24,881 bases of DNA from positions 1 through 24,881 of the forward strand of contig JAEZFF010000047.1 in NCBI GenBank assembly GCA_023417635.1, in the 5' to 3' direction. This document shows, one piece after another, positions 1-8,268 of this stretch. Made by a program: the position numbers and the translations under genes. This stretch comes from Bacillota bacterium. GTDB lineage: Bacteria > Bacillota > Clostridia > Oscillospirales > Acutalibacteraceae. The notes beneath the pieces are model-generated. The model made no database searches. It worked only from the letters and a program-made list of their open reading frames with translations, and was not told the origin of the DNA. Every line of letters begins with the position of its first letter. Within the stretch, counting starts at the first letter, position 1.

Positions 1-6
1 ATACTT

Positions 7-80
7 TGGAGGCGTCACCCAGATTCGGACTGGGGATGAGGGTTTTGCAGACCCTTGCCTTACCACTTGGCTATGACGCC
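7..80 (-). tRNA. tRNA-Cys (GCA)
   Basis: Read on the minus strand this is a full cloverleaf. The acceptor stem GGCGTCA pairs with TGACGCC, the anticodon loop CTGCAAA gives GCA, the T-loop is TTCGAAT-like, the discriminator is U and CCA is encoded (7-9). It is the last tRNA of the five-gene cluster inside the window; the transcript may continue past the window edge. Confidence 0.97.
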
Positions 81-88
81 TTAAAAAA

Positions 89-164
89 TGGAGCGAACGA
101 CGAGACTCGAACTCGCTACCTCCACCATGGCAAGGTGGCGCTCTACCAGATGAGCTACATTCGC
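89..164 (-). tRNA. tRNA-Gly (GCC)
   Basis: Minus-strand cloverleaf with acceptor GCGAATG pairing with CGTTCGC (one G-U pair), anticodon loop TTGCCAT giving GCC, a standard GTTCGAGTC T-arm, discriminator U and encoded CCA (89-91). It lies 8 nt from tRNA-Cys and clearly shares its transcript. Confidence 0.97.
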
Positions 165-167
165 ATT

Positions 168-243
168 TGGTGCCTCCGGGCGGAATCGAACCACCGACAC
201 GGGGATTTTCAGTCCCCTGCTCTACCGACTGAGCTACAGAGGC
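168..243 (-). tRNA. tRNA-Phe (GAA)
   Basis: Minus-strand cloverleaf. Acceptor GCCTCTG pairs with CGGAGGC with one G-U pair, the anticodon loop CTGAAAA gives GAA, the T-arm is GGTTCGATT, the discriminator is A and CCA is encoded at 168-170. It is third in the Val-Asp-Phe-Gly-Cys operon, only 3 nt upstream of tRNA-Gly. Confidence 0.97.
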
Positions 244-252
244 AAATAAATA

Positions 253-329
253 TGGCGACTCGGATCGGGATCGAACCGACGACCTCTAGCGTGACAGGCT
301 AGCGTTCTAACCAGCTGAACTACCGAGCC
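253..329 (-). tRNA. tRNA-Asp (GTC)
   Basis: Minus-strand cloverleaf of 77 nt. Acceptor GGCTCGG pairs with CCGAGTC (one G-U), anticodon loop CTGTCAC gives GTC, discriminator G is the Asp identity base, and CCA is encoded at 253-255. It is second in the tRNA operon. Confidence 0.97.
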
Positions 330-335
330 ATATTT

Positions 336-412
336 TGGTGGGAACAATAGGACTCGAACCTATGACCCCCTGCTTGTAAGGCAGGTGCTCTAACCAGCTG
401 AGCTATGCTCCC
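336..412 (-). tRNA. tRNA-Val (TAC)
   Basis: Minus-strand cloverleaf of 77 nt. Acceptor GGGAGCA pairs with TGTTCCC, the anticodon loop CTTACAA gives TAC, discriminator A, encoded CCA at 336-338. It is the first gene of the tRNA operon; the promoter -10 box lies about 40 nt upstream. Confidence 0.97.
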
Positions 413-453
413 GTCAATATTCTGAAATGTTATTTGCATCAGCGACGTTTTAT

Positions 454-482
454 ATGATACTATATCTCACGCTGTTTGTCAA
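454..482 (-). promoter_or_regulatory. Promoter of the tRNA operon
   Basis: On the minus strand a perfect -35 TTGACA (477-482) stands 17 nt from a -10 TATCAT (454-459), a near-consensus housekeeping sigma promoter. It sits between the methyltransferase stop and tRNA-Val. No terminator is visible before it, so some read-through from the methyltransferase unit is possible. Confidence 0.88.
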
Positions 483-527
483 CCACTAAACGCCATTTTT
501 TTCATGTTTTTTGTCAAGGTTTTCATT

Positions 528-1268
528 TCACGGCTTAACCGCAGCTATAACCATGCGCTCTGTGTGCGCTTCTGGCGCGTCAAATGCCCCGTCCGCCCAT
601 ACGCCTTCTGTTTGCAGACCAGCCTGTTTCAGCATTGCCTGCAGCTTCTCAGGCGAATACGCATACTCGTAAAAATGCTCGGTACTGCGGGTATATGTTT
701 TTCCATTTCTCTCAAAAAAGTCAAGAAAAATTGACACCCGTGCAGTCTTTTCTTCGCAGCGGTTCTGCCAGACGCAGTAAACGTCCTCCATATCATAAAT
801 GAAGACATTGTCCGCCAAAACATTCCTATGTTTATACAAAGTATTCGCATCAAAAATAAAATATCCGCCATGATTCAGAAAAAGTGCCACACGGCGGAAG
901 GCTTCCTGCAAATCGGCGGCAGACGGAAGATGATTCACACTGTCAAGCATACAGACGGCTGTGTCTACTGTGCCGTAGAGGTCCATCTCCTGCATTTTCT
1001 GACAGACATAAAGGATTTTATTACCCATGGCTGCAGCCTTCTGCTGAGCCACAGAAAGCATTTCCGGCGATGCGTCCAAACCATAAACGTCAAAACCGCG
1101 TTTTGCAAGCTCAAGAGTCAGACTTCCTGTTCCACAGGCGAGGTCGATTGTAAGGCCGGCAGGATGGTTTAAATGCTTCAGGATCCTGCAGAGGTACTCG
1201 GCGCGGCCGGAATAATTCACATTCCGCGTCAGGCTGTCATAATACTTTGCAAAAGCTGAATAGCTCAT
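528..1268 (-). CDS. Class I SAM-dependent methyltransferase
   Basis: A 246-residue Rossmann-fold methyltransferase. The SAM-binding motif I, IDLACGTGS, lies at residues 41-49, and the following acidic residue is in the VYGLDASPEML stretch. The length and the N-terminal SYSAFAKYYDSLT opening match the small cytoplasmic methyltransferases common in Firmicutes, whose substrates are mostly unknown; nothing in the sequence names the substrate here. The ATG overlaps the stop of the upstream YerC-type gene in an ATGA (1265-1268), so translation is probably coupled; the AAAAGG just before the start is too close for a normal Shine-Dalgarno site. The pair shares one promoter at 1597-1625. Family call is firm, function open. 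Confidence 0.9.
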   Translation of the reverse strand: MSYSAFAKYYDSLTRNVNYSGRAEYLCRILKHLNHPAGLTIDLACGTGSLTLELAKRGFDVYGLDASPEMLSVAQQKAAAMGNKILYVCQKMQEMDLYGTVDTAVCMLDSVNHLPSAADLQEAFRRVALFLNHGGYFIFDANTLYKHRNVLADNVFIYDMEDVYCVWQNRCEEKTARVSIFLDFFERNGKTYTRSTEHFYEYAYSPEKLQAMLKQAGLQTEGVWADGAFDAPEAHTERMVIAAVKP

Positions 1269-1570
1269 CCTTTTGTACTGCCGTCCAAACGTTTGAAGGC
1301 CAGCTCATACCCATCGCATCCATAATGCAGCGAACGGTTTACGCGACTGATTGTGGCAGTGGACGCACCGGTTTCGGCAACAATATCGCTGTAGACCTTT
1401 TTGATACTAAGCATATGCGCAACCAGAAGGCGCTGTGACATGGCTTTAATTTCCGGTACTGTGCAGAGATCCTCAAAAAAGGCATAACAATCTTCTCTGG
1501 TCTTCAGGGTAAGTATCGCATCAAAAAGAAAGTCAACACTCGGGTCTTTAATCTTTGAATTTAAGTTCAT
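1265..1570 (-). CDS. yerC: YerC/YecD family TrpR-related DNA-binding protein
   Basis: A 101-residue protein of the YerC/YecD family, which shares the TrpR helical fold. Residues about 35-80 hold the helix-turn-helix: VPEIKAMSQRLLVAHML, then a segment with ETGASTATISRVNRSL as the recognition helix. The C-terminal GCDGYELAFKRL stretch is typical of the family. Its regulatory targets are poorly defined, and tryptophan binding should not be assumed. The start has a good site, AAGGAG six nt before ATG. It is first in a two-gene operon with the methyltransferase and could regulate it or itself. Confidence 0.9.
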   Translation of the reverse strand: MNLNSKIKDPSVDFLFDAILTLKTREDCYAFFEDLCTVPEIKAMSQRLLVAHMLSIKKVYSDIVAETGASTATISRVNRSLHYGCDGYELAFKRLDGSTKG

Positions 1571-1596
1571 AGGGTACTCCTTTCACACGCTCTGCT

Positions 1597-1625
1597 ATTT
1601 TAGCACGAAAAAGTGTAAAAGTAAA
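1597..1625 (-). promoter_or_regulatory. Promoter of the yerC-methyltransferase operon
   Basis: On the minus strand TTTACT (1620-1625), a 17-nt spacer and TAAAAT (1597-1602) give a plausible housekeeping promoter about 27 nt before the yerC start. The AT-rich stretch upstream to about 1720 holds no other gene. Confidence 0.65.
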
Positions 1626-1721
1626 GAAACTTTCAGCAATTTTTCGAATTATATTGATTGTTTTCAATAATAAGACAATATTAATGTTAATAAATTTAGA
1701 TAAATTAACTGTGTAGCACAA

Positions 1722-1750
1722 AGATACCGCTGCATAAAGCAGCGGTATCT
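1722..1750 (-). terminator. Hairpin after engB
   Basis: A perfect 12-bp inverted repeat, AGATACCGCTGC and its complement, encloses a 5-nt loop just past the engB stop. On the minus strand it is followed by only TTGTG, so the U-tract is poor. It probably ends the tig-clp-lon-engB transcript or protects its 3' end. Confidence 0.65.
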
Positions 1751-1758
1751 AGCAATAT

Positions 1759-2337
1759 TTACTTGATGCTGGCGGCAATCCGCCTATGAAGCAGCTCAAC
1801 GCCCTCACCGGTTGAAGCGGAAAAGGGAAGATATTTAATTCCGTTTGCCGTAAACAATTTTTCCATTTGCGCAACCTGGTCCCTGCGCTGTGATGTGTTC
1901 AGCTTATCACTTTTAGAAGCTGCTACCAGGAATGGAAAACCACTATTCTGTAAAAATCTAACCATATCCATGTCGTCTTCCGTTGGGGCTCGCCGCATAT
2001 CAATAATTTGAACAACCAAACGAATTTTCCGCTTAGCGGCAAAATAACCCTGTACCAATTCGGCCCAGCGCTGTTTTTCTGCCGGGGAAACTTTAGCATA
2101 GCCGTAACCGGGAAGATCTGCGAAGCGGCAGCAGTCAACATGGTAAAAATTAATGGTAGCCGTTTTGCCCGGAGAAGAACTGGTGCGAGCCAGCGCTTTT
2201 CGGTTTAGCAACTTGTTAATCATTGAGGATTTCCCAACGTTAGAACGGCCGGAAAAAACGATTTCCGGCATATCCGGCGGTGGCAGGCTGGCTGATGTGC
2301 CAGCCGCAAACTCAAAAAATGCATTCTGAAAATTCAT
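1759..2337 (-). CDS. engB: Ribosome biogenesis GTPase EngB/YsxC
   Basis: A 192-residue TRAFAC-class GTPase of the EngB (YihA/YsxC) family, needed for late assembly of the 50S ribosomal subunit in bacteria where it has been studied. The G1 P-loop GRSNVGKS is at residues 30-37, the G3 motif DLPGYG at 74-79, the G4 position reads SKSDK (141-145; canonical TKxD) and the G5 motif SAS is at 173-175. The full length matches the family. The start is preceded by GGGGAG five nt upstream, only 9 nt after the lon stop, so the two genes are co-transcribed. The lon-engB pairing is widespread in Firmicutes. Confidence 0.96.
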   Translation of the reverse strand: MNFQNAFFEFAAGTSASLPPPDMPEIVFSGRSNVGKSSMINKLLNRKALARTSSSPGKTATINFYHVDCCRFADLPGYGYAKVSPAEKQRWAELVQGYFAAKRKIRLVVQIIDMRRAPTEDDMDMVRFLQNSGFPFLVAASKSDKLNTSQRRDQVAQMEKLFTANGIKYLPFSASTGEGVELLHRRIAASIK

Positions 2338-2346
2338 TTACTCCCC

Positions 2347-4803
2347 TTACTGCGGGATTCGCGTCTGTTCACAGGAACTGTGTTCTACGGCCGGTGTCTG
2401 TTGTGCAGAAGGCTCTTTGCAGGAAGCTTTTGACCGTTCTTCCGGCACAATTTTGCGCGGCACTGGCATCTCGCTCAATGCCAGTTTCAAAACCTGGTCA
2501 ATCATCTCGACCGGTTCAAAATGGACGTGTTCCTTTACCGCAGAATCAACTTCCGCAAGATCCGGCTCATTCTCAGCCGGGATAATCACAGTCTTTATTC
2601 CGCTTCGGTACGCAGCCATCGTCTTTTCTTTCAGTCCGCCAATCGGCAGGATACGGCCGAGAAGGGTAATTTCACCGGTCATGGCAATATCATGGTGAAT
2701 CGGGATATTGGTAAGCGCTGAAGTGATAGCTGTAGCCATAGCTGCACCAGCTGATGGACCATCTTTCGGAATGGCACCTTCCGGAGCGTGGATATGGATG
2801 TCGTACTTTGTGTAAAAATCGTGCCGGATGCCAAGCTGGGCGGCACGAGTGCGTATGCAGCTAATGGCGGTTTTTGCCGATTCCTTCATCACATCGCCAA
2901 GGGAACCGGTCAACTCAATCTTTCCAGTGCCCTCCATAACAGCAACTTCGATTGGCAGCATGGTCCCGCCTACACTCGTCCAGGCAAGGCCATTCACCAA
3001 GCCGACGGTATCTTTTTTGTTTGTTGTTTCATCCTTGAATTTTTCGGGGCCAAGCAGTGCCTTTAGCTTTGCTGGAGTAATAACCACTTTTGCCTCTTTA
3101 TCTTCTACAAACGTACGGGCGCTTTTGCGGCAAATGGAAGCGATCTGACGTTCCAAGCTGCGAACACCTGCTTCGCGGGTATAGGCACTGATAAGTTTAT
3201 GAACGGCTGCCGGAGTAATGCGAAGCATTTTACGGCTCATACCGTGCTTTTTAAGCTGTTTTGGAATCAGGTGCTCCGTGGCAATATGGAACTTTTCTTC
3301 ATGGGTATAACTACCCAATGTAATAACATCCATACGGTCATAGAGCGGCTCCGGTATCTCACTGGCATCGTTTGCCGTTGTAATAAACAGGACATTGCTC
3401 AGGTCAAACGGCATATCAATATAATGGTCGTAAAAAGTACAGTTTTGCTCTGAATCAAGGACTTCCAGCAGTGCAGAAGACGGGTCACCACGGAAATTGT
3501 TCCCCATCTTGTCAATTTCGTCAAGAAGAATCAGCGGATTATTCGTGCCGGCCTGCTTCAGCGCCGCCATAATGCGGCCCGGCATCGAACCAATATAAGT
3601 GCGGCGATGGCCGACAATATCAGATTCATCGCGCACACCTCCAAGGGAAACACGGACGTATTTACGTCCGATTGCTTCCGCAATAGAATGTGCAATCGAT
3701 GTCTTGCCTACTCCCGGAGGGCCTACTAAACAGATAATCTGGCCACGGATGTCCGGAGAAAGTTTTTTGACCGCAAGGATTTCGAGAATCCGCTCTTTTA
3801 CCTTGGTAAGGCCATAATGATCCCGGTCAAGGATGCGCTGCGCCTTTTCCAAATTGATATGGTCGCGCGTGGAAGTATTCCAAGGCAGTTCCAGGCAGGT
3901 ATCAATATAGCTTGCAATCACGCTTGCCTCATGGGAACCTTCTGGCATACTGTTCAGGCGGTCACATTCTTTTGCCAGCTTGTCGTGCTGCAATTGCGGC
4001 AATTTTGCTTTTTCTATGCGCTCCCGCAGTTCGTCAGCTTCCTGCTGCGGATTGTCACTCTCGCCCAGTTCATCGGAAATAGCACGCATTTGCTCCCGCA
4101 GGAAATACTCTTTTTGATTCTCGTCAATTTGACTCTTCGCTTTTTCACTGATTTTTGATTCCAGTGAAAGAACTTCAATCTCTTTATTAAGAATCTTCGA
4201 AAGCTTTTCCAGGCGTTTTTCCGGATGCAATTCTTCCAATATCTGCTGCTTTTCCTGGTAATCGAACATAATATTTGCAGCGATATAATCGGCTAGTTCC
4301 CCACATTCTTTTCGTTGAACGACGCCAACGACAATATCCGGCGGGATATGGCTATAGTTCTGCACATACTCCTCGAACAGGCCTTCCGTATAGCGCACCA
4401 GCGCCTCTGAACGACGTGTAGAGCGGTATGGCAGTGAATCAATGCGAAGCACATCTGCTACAAAACAAGGGTCAGTACGCTTGATAGAAACAGTTTCAGC
4501 ACGGTACACACCCTCTGCGAAAAGGCGAATTCCCTCCTCGCTGCGACGGATAACCTGCTTAATTTTTGCAACAACACCGACTTGGTAAAGCCCTTTTTCA
4601 GAAGGATTATTGTCGGCCAGGTCTTTCTGGGCAACCAAAAAAATCATCTGGTCCGCTTTCAAGGCTTTTTCCAGCGCAGTGATTGATTTCTTTCTTCCAA
4701 CATCAAACTGAAGAAGCATGCCTGGAAACACAACCAGCCCGCGCAGGGCAAGAGCCGGAAGTGTAACAATATCCGACTTCTTCATTTCGCGATCTGTGCT
4801 CAT
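2347..4803 (-). CDS. lon: ATP-dependent protease Lon
   Basis: An 818-residue LonA protease that degrades misfolded and regulatory proteins in the cytoplasm. The N-terminal substrate-binding domain covers about residues 12-205, followed by a helical coiled segment. The AAA+ module has Walker A GPPGVGKT at 361-368 and Walker B ILLDEIDK around 425-432. The C-terminal protease domain has the catalytic Ser684 in PKDGPSAG and Lys727 in GGLKEK. After about residue 770 there is a polar tail ending in CEQTRIPQ, somewhat longer than in the model enzymes and probably disordered. The start has AAGGAG nine nt upstream. A strong hairpin with a U-run lies between clpX and this Shine-Dalgarno site, so lon expression may be limited by termination. 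Confidence 0.98.
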   Translation of the reverse strand: MSTDREMKKSDIVTLPALALRGLVVFPGMLLQFDVGRKKSITALEKALKADQMIFLVAQKDLADNNPSEKGLYQVGVVAKIKQVIRRSEEGIRLFAEGVYRAETVSIKRTDPCFVADVLRIDSLPYRSTRRSEALVRYTEGLFEEYVQNYSHIPPDIVVGVVQRKECGELADYIAANIMFDYQEKQQILEELHPEKRLEKLSKILNKEIEVLSLESKISEKAKSQIDENQKEYFLREQMRAISDELGESDNPQQEADELRERIEKAKLPQLQHDKLAKECDRLNSMPEGSHEASVIASYIDTCLELPWNTSTRDHINLEKAQRILDRDHYGLTKVKERILEILAVKKLSPDIRGQIICLVGPPGVGKTSIAHSIAEAIGRKYVRVSLGGVRDESDIVGHRRTYIGSMPGRIMAALKQAGTNNPLILLDEIDKMGNNFRGDPSSALLEVLDSEQNCTFYDHYIDMPFDLSNVLFITTANDASEIPEPLYDRMDVITLGSYTHEEKFHIATEHLIPKQLKKHGMSRKMLRITPAAVHKLISAYTREAGVRSLERQIASICRKSARTFVEDKEAKVVITPAKLKALLGPEKFKDETTNKKDTVGLVNGLAWTSVGGTMLPIEVAVMEGTGKIELTGSLGDVMKESAKTAISCIRTRAAQLGIRHDFYTKYDIHIHAPEGAIPKDGPSAGAAMATAITSALTNIPIHHDIAMTGEITLLGRILPIGGLKEKTMAAYRSGIKTVIIPAENEPDLAEVDSAVKEHVHFEPVEMIDQVLKLALSEMPVPRKIVPEERSKASCKEPSAQQTPAVEHSSCEQTRIPQ

Positions 4804-4819
4804 AAGTTTCAGCTCCTTG

Positions 4820-4871
4820 AAAAAAGAACTGCTGCAGGGTGCTACAAAAAGCTACCACGCTGCAACAGTCC
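4820..4871 (-). terminator. Intrinsic terminator or attenuator between clpX and lon
   Basis: On the minus strand an imperfect stem of about 20 bp (4852-4871 against 4826-4845, with two G-U pairs and a few mismatches) closes on a TTTTT loop and is followed directly by TTTTTT (4820-4825). The lon Shine-Dalgarno AAGGAG begins a few nt further on. I see no convincing promoter between hairpin and lon, so it likely works as a partial terminator. Confidence 0.75.
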
Positions 4872-4882
4872 TCGTGTATGGT

Positions 4883-6202
4883 TTATGACGCGGTCTCTCT
4901 TCGGCCTCCGCGTTTGCCGGGAGCCGATATTTTCAGCTTTACGGGCTTTCGCTCCGGATTGCGTACAATCAGGGGCTGTGCGCCGTTCTGCACGGTATCG
5001 GCAGTAATTGTAACCTTTTCAATCGTATAATCCGACGGCACATCGTACATCATTTTTGTGAGGATACCCTCAACGACTGACCTCAGGCCGCGGGCACCGG
5101 TGTGGCGTTCAATCGTTTTCTTTGCAATAGCGCGAAGCGCCTCCGGCTCAAACTCAAGTTCCACCTTATCCAGCTGGAACAGTTTCTTATACTGGTGAAT
5201 CAGGCTGTTTTTCGGCTCGGTCAGGATGCGCACCAACGCATCCTCATCAAGGCCATCCAGCGAAGCAACAACAGGAAGCCGCCCAACCAATTCCGGAATA
5301 ATTCCAAACTTTACAAGGTCGTGCGGAGTAACATCTTTCATCCAGGAAGTTGTGTCCAGTTCCGCTTTACTGTGTACGTCGGCACCGAAACCGATACCAG
5401 AAGAAGCCGTCCGCTGCTCAATAATCTTATTTAGACCATCGAAAGCGCCGCCGCAGATAAAGAGGATATTGGTCGTATCAATCTGCAAGAACTCCTGCTG
5501 AGGATGCTTGCGCCCTCCCTGCGGCGGAACATTTGAAACTGTGCCTTCAAGGATTTTCAAAAGGGCCTGCTGCACACCTTCGCCGCTCACATCTCTTGTA
5601 ATAGACGGGTTTTCGGACTTGCGGGCGATTTTATCGATTTCATCAATATAGATAATACCGTGTTCGGCACGCTCAATGTCAAAATCTGCAGCCTGTATGA
5701 GACGAAGAAGGATATTTTCAACATCCTCGCCGACATAACCGGCTTCGGTAAGCGTTGTGGCATCCGCGATTGCAAACGGCACATCCAGTATCTTTGCCAA
5801 AGTCTGTGCCAAAAGCGTCTTCCCGACGCCTGTAGGCCCAAGAAGCAGAATATTGCTTTTCGTTAGTTCAACGTCGTCATTTTGGCTGCTACAATAAATG
5901 CGCTTATAATGGTTGTATACGGCAACAGAAAGCGTAACTTTAGCGCGTTCCTGCCCAATAACATACTCGTCTAGTTTCTTTTTAATTTCCTGCGGTTTCG
6001 GCAATTCTGCCGTACGGCCACCGTAATTTTCTTTCCGAGCGGAAAGGTCTTTTTCATCATTCAAAATGGACATACAAAGCTCAATGCATTCGTCACAGAT
6101 GAAAACACCCGGCCCCGCTATTAAGCGGCGCGCTTCGCTCTGAGGCTTGCCGCAAAAAGAACAGCAGATTTCTCTGCCTTTATTATCATCGCTGTTTGCC
6201 AC
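4883..6202 (-). CDS. clpX: ClpX, ATPase subunit of the ClpXP protease
   Basis: A 439-residue AAA+ unfoldase that feeds substrates to ClpP. The N-terminal zinc-binding domain has four cysteines (C14, C17, C36, C39). Walker A GPTGVGKT is at 122-129, the pore loop GYVG at 155-158 and Walker B with DEID at 187-190. The IGF loop that docks on ClpP is at 270-272. The sensor region NTERHTGARGLR-like (IERHTGARGLR) is present near the C-terminus. Length fits the family, with a short basic extension at the end (KRGGRRETAS). It starts 14 nt after the clpP stop, so the two partners are translated from one message. Confidence 0.98.
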   Translation of the reverse strand: MANSDDNKGREICCSFCGKPQSEARRLIAGPGVFICDECIELCMSILNDEKDLSARKENYGGRTAELPKPQEIKKKLDEYVIGQERAKVTLSVAVYNHYKRIYCSSQNDDVELTKSNILLLGPTGVGKTLLAQTLAKILDVPFAIADATTLTEAGYVGEDVENILLRLIQAADFDIERAEHGIIYIDEIDKIARKSENPSITRDVSGEGVQQALLKILEGTVSNVPPQGGRKHPQQEFLQIDTTNILFICGGAFDGLNKIIEQRTASSGIGFGADVHSKAELDTTSWMKDVTPHDLVKFGIIPELVGRLPVVASLDGLDEDALVRILTEPKNSLIHQYKKLFQLDKVELEFEPEALRAIAKKTIERHTGARGLRSVVEGILTKMMYDVPSDYTIEKVTITADTVQNGAQPLIVRNPERKPVKLKISAPGKRGGRRETAS

Positions 6203-6216
6203 TGTATCACCTTATT

Positions 6217-6804
6217 TCATCGACTCTCAATCACCTTGTCAATGAGGCCGTACTGAACGGCTTCTTCTGGTGTCATGAAATTGTCGCGGTCTGTGTCGCG
6301 TTCAATCACTTCAAGCGGCTGACCGGTGTTCTTAGCCAGAAGCTCATTTAAAAGCTTTTTCTTATTGGAAAGATAATTGGCATGAATCATAATATCTGAA
6401 ACCTGAGACTGCGGCAGACCGCCGCTTGGCTGATGAATCAAAATATCTGTGTGCGGAAGGGAGTAACGTTTGCCCTTTGCGCCCGCTGAAAGCAGGAATG
6501 ATCCCATGCTTGCCGCAAGACCCATGCAGATGGTTGAAACGTCACACTTAATATACTGCATCGTATCATAAATTGCGATACCTGCTGTAACGGAGCCGCC
6601 TGGGCTGTTGATGTAAAGACTAATATCCTTTGCGGGGTCCTGCCCTTCCAAATAAAGAAGCTGGGCCACAACAAGGCTGGCCGATGCGTCATTCACCTCA
6701 TCGTTCAGCATAATGATGCGGTCATTCAGCAGCCTAGAAAAAATATCGTAAGAGCGCTCACCGCGGTTTGTCTGTTCAATAACATAAGGAACTAGATTAC
6801 TCAT
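6217..6804 (-). CDS. clpP: ClpP, proteolytic subunit of the Clp protease
   Basis: A 195-residue serine peptidase that forms the tetradecameric degradation chamber for ClpX and other Clp ATPases. The catalytic triad is visible: Ser99 in GLAASMGS, His124 in ILIHQPSGG and Asp174 in DTDRDNF. The N-terminus (LVPYVIEQTNRGERSYDIFSR) is the normal short axial-loop form, without a long propeptide. AAGGAGGT lies eight nt before the ATG. The gene sits between tig (55 nt upstream) and clpX. There is no CtsR or CIRCE operator in that gap, which suggests transcription mainly from the tig promoter. Confidence 0.98.
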   Translation of the reverse strand: MSNLVPYVIEQTNRGERSYDIFSRLLNDRIIMLNDEVNDASASLVVAQLLYLEGQDPAKDISLYINSPGGSVTAGIAIYDTMQYIKCDVSTICMGLAASMGSFLLSAGAKGKRYSLPHTDILIHQPSGGLPQSQVSDIMIHANYLSNKKKLLNELLAKNTGQPLEVIERDTDRDNFMTPEEAVQYGLIDKVIESR

Positions 6805-6859
6805 CTGCGCTGACCTCCTTCAAACACACTTTATAAAGCATTGGCGAAACCCTGTGGGT

Positions 6860-8197
6860 TTATTCCGCTTTGTCGGAATCTTTCTTTTCAGCATCGTCTG
6901 CCTTCGGTGGTTCACCTTCGGCAATAACTGCTTTATCTTTTACAAAGTTAAATGCCTTTTCGACTGCGATGTCTTTTTCAAGATCTTCGCGCGCAATAAC
7001 TTTCTTGATTTTTTCCGGCTCTACTTTGTAACCGTCGGCGATTTTCTTGTACTCTTCTTCCACATCTTCATCGGAAGGCTTAACACCCTCAAGAGCAACA
7101 ATTGCTTCCAACGCAAGGCGCAGTTTTACCTGACGCTCTGCCTGCGGATGGAACTGACTGCGGATGGCATCTTTGTCAAGGCCCGTATATTTCATGTAGG
7201 CTTCGATGTTCATGCCCTGCGACTGCAAACGATAGCTGAAGTCGCGCAGGTCTTCATCAATTCGATTCTCATACATTGCTTCCGGAATATCAGCCTGAAC
7301 CAGCCCAACCAATTTGTCAATCAGCTGATTGTCAACATTGTCGTCCACTTCTTCTTCGCGGGCGTCTTTCAGCTTTTTGCTGATATCTGCCTTGTATTCG
7401 TCAAGCGTATTGAACTCACTGACATCCTTGACAAAATCGTCATCGACGGCCGGAAGTTCTTTTTTCTTAATTTCATGCAGCTTAACCTTAAATACAGTAT
7501 CCTTGCCTGCAAGGTCTTTTGCCTGATAGTCTTCCGGGAATTTAACGTTTACGTCAAACTCATCACCGGACTTGTGACCGGCGACCTGCTCTTCAAAGCC
7601 CGGGATAAACTGGTTGGAGCCAAGCTCAAGGCTATAGTTTTCAGCCTTGCCGCCTTCAAAGCGCTTGCCGTCGAGGGATCCGTCGAAGTCTATCATGGCG
7701 ATGTCGCCCTTCTGTGCTTCACGGTCCTCTACTGTAACCATTCTGGAGTTGCGCTCCTGAACGCGTGCAATCTCGCCGTCAACATCTTTGTCGGTTACTT
7801 CAACCGGCTTTTTCCACGCGGTAATTCCCTTGTAGCCGTCAATCTTTACTTCCGGCTTTGTGGTAACGGTTGCCTTAAAATCGAGGCCCTCTTTGCCTGC
7901 GGAAACAAGCTCAAAATCGACTTTGTCGCGTACCAGTTCCAGCTTTGCTTCATGGATGGCATCATCCATTGCCTGCGGATAAACCTCATTGATAGCATCT
8001 TCATAAAAGACATTTTCGCCGTAATATTTTTCAACGAACTTGCGGGGAGCCTTGCCTTTGCGGAACCCAGGGATTGTAATTTTCTTGTTTTCTTTGCGGT
8101 AAGCCTTTTCAACAGCCTTTTCAAAAGTTTCGGCATCCACCGTAACTTCAAGCTGATAACGGTTTGTATCGACTTTATTTGATGATTTCAAGCTCAT
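6860..8197 (-). CDS. tig: Trigger factor, ribosome-associated chaperone
   Basis: A 445-residue trigger factor, which binds ribosomal protein L23 at the exit tunnel and holds nascent chains. The ribosome-binding signature GFRKGKAPRKFVEKYYG is at about residues 44-60. The FKBP-like prolyl isomerase domain covers about 150-245 (GDIAMIDFDGSLDGKRFEGG ... FPEDYQAKDLAGK). The helical C-terminal arms follow, ending in an acidic/lysine-rich tail (ADDAEKKDSDKAE). Length is close to the usual 430. AGGAGG lies 11 nt before the ATG and a promoter at 8240-8268 drives it. It heads the tig-clpP-clpX(-lon-engB) unit, coupling folding and degradation. Confidence 0.98.
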   Translation of the reverse strand: MSLKSSNKVDTNRYQLEVTVDAETFEKAVEKAYRKENKKITIPGFRKGKAPRKFVEKYYGENVFYEDAINEVYPQAMDDAIHEAKLELVRDKVDFELVSAGKEGLDFKATVTTKPEVKIDGYKGITAWKKPVEVTDKDVDGEIARVQERNSRMVTVEDREAQKGDIAMIDFDGSLDGKRFEGGKAENYSLELGSNQFIPGFEEQVAGHKSGDEFDVNVKFPEDYQAKDLAGKDTVFKVKLHEIKKKELPAVDDDFVKDVSEFNTLDEYKADISKKLKDAREEEVDDNVDNQLIDKLVGLVQADIPEAMYENRIDEDLRDFSYRLQSQGMNIEAYMKYTGLDKDAIRSQFHPQAERQVKLRLALEAIVALEGVKPSDEDVEEEYKKIADGYKVEPEKIKKVIAREDLEKDIAVEKAFNFVKDKAVIAEGEPPKADDAEKKDSDKAE

Positions 8198-8239
8198 AAT
8201 TGATACTTCCTCCTGAAAGTTTACATATTAACGAAGAAC

Positions 8240-8268
8240 ATTATACCACATGGCCAAATAAGTTTCTA
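8240..8268 (-). promoter_or_regulatory. Promoter of tig-clpP-clpX
   Basis: On the minus strand a perfect -10 TATAAT (8240-8245) stands 17 nt from TAGAAA (8263-8268), a 4/6 match to TTGACA. No CIRCE inverted repeat and no CtsR GGTCAAA tandem is present between it and tig, so it reads as a constitutive housekeeping promoter. Confidence 0.75.

Noticed and set aside
6..412. A 98-codon plus-strand open frame over the left edge
   Set aside because: It crosses the first four tRNA genes (Cys to Asp) antisense; the tRNA cloverleaves explain the sequence fully.
6842..6860. Small inverted repeat AAACCC/GGGTTT between tig and clpP
   Set aside because: A 6-bp stem with a 3-nt loop and no U-tract is too weak to call a terminator.
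6854..8182. A 442-codon open frame on the plus strand opposite tig
   Set aside because: It is a hydrophobic, cysteine- and phenylalanine-rich mirror of a clear trigger factor gene, with no family resemblance and no good ribosome binding site; it arises from the codon use of tig.
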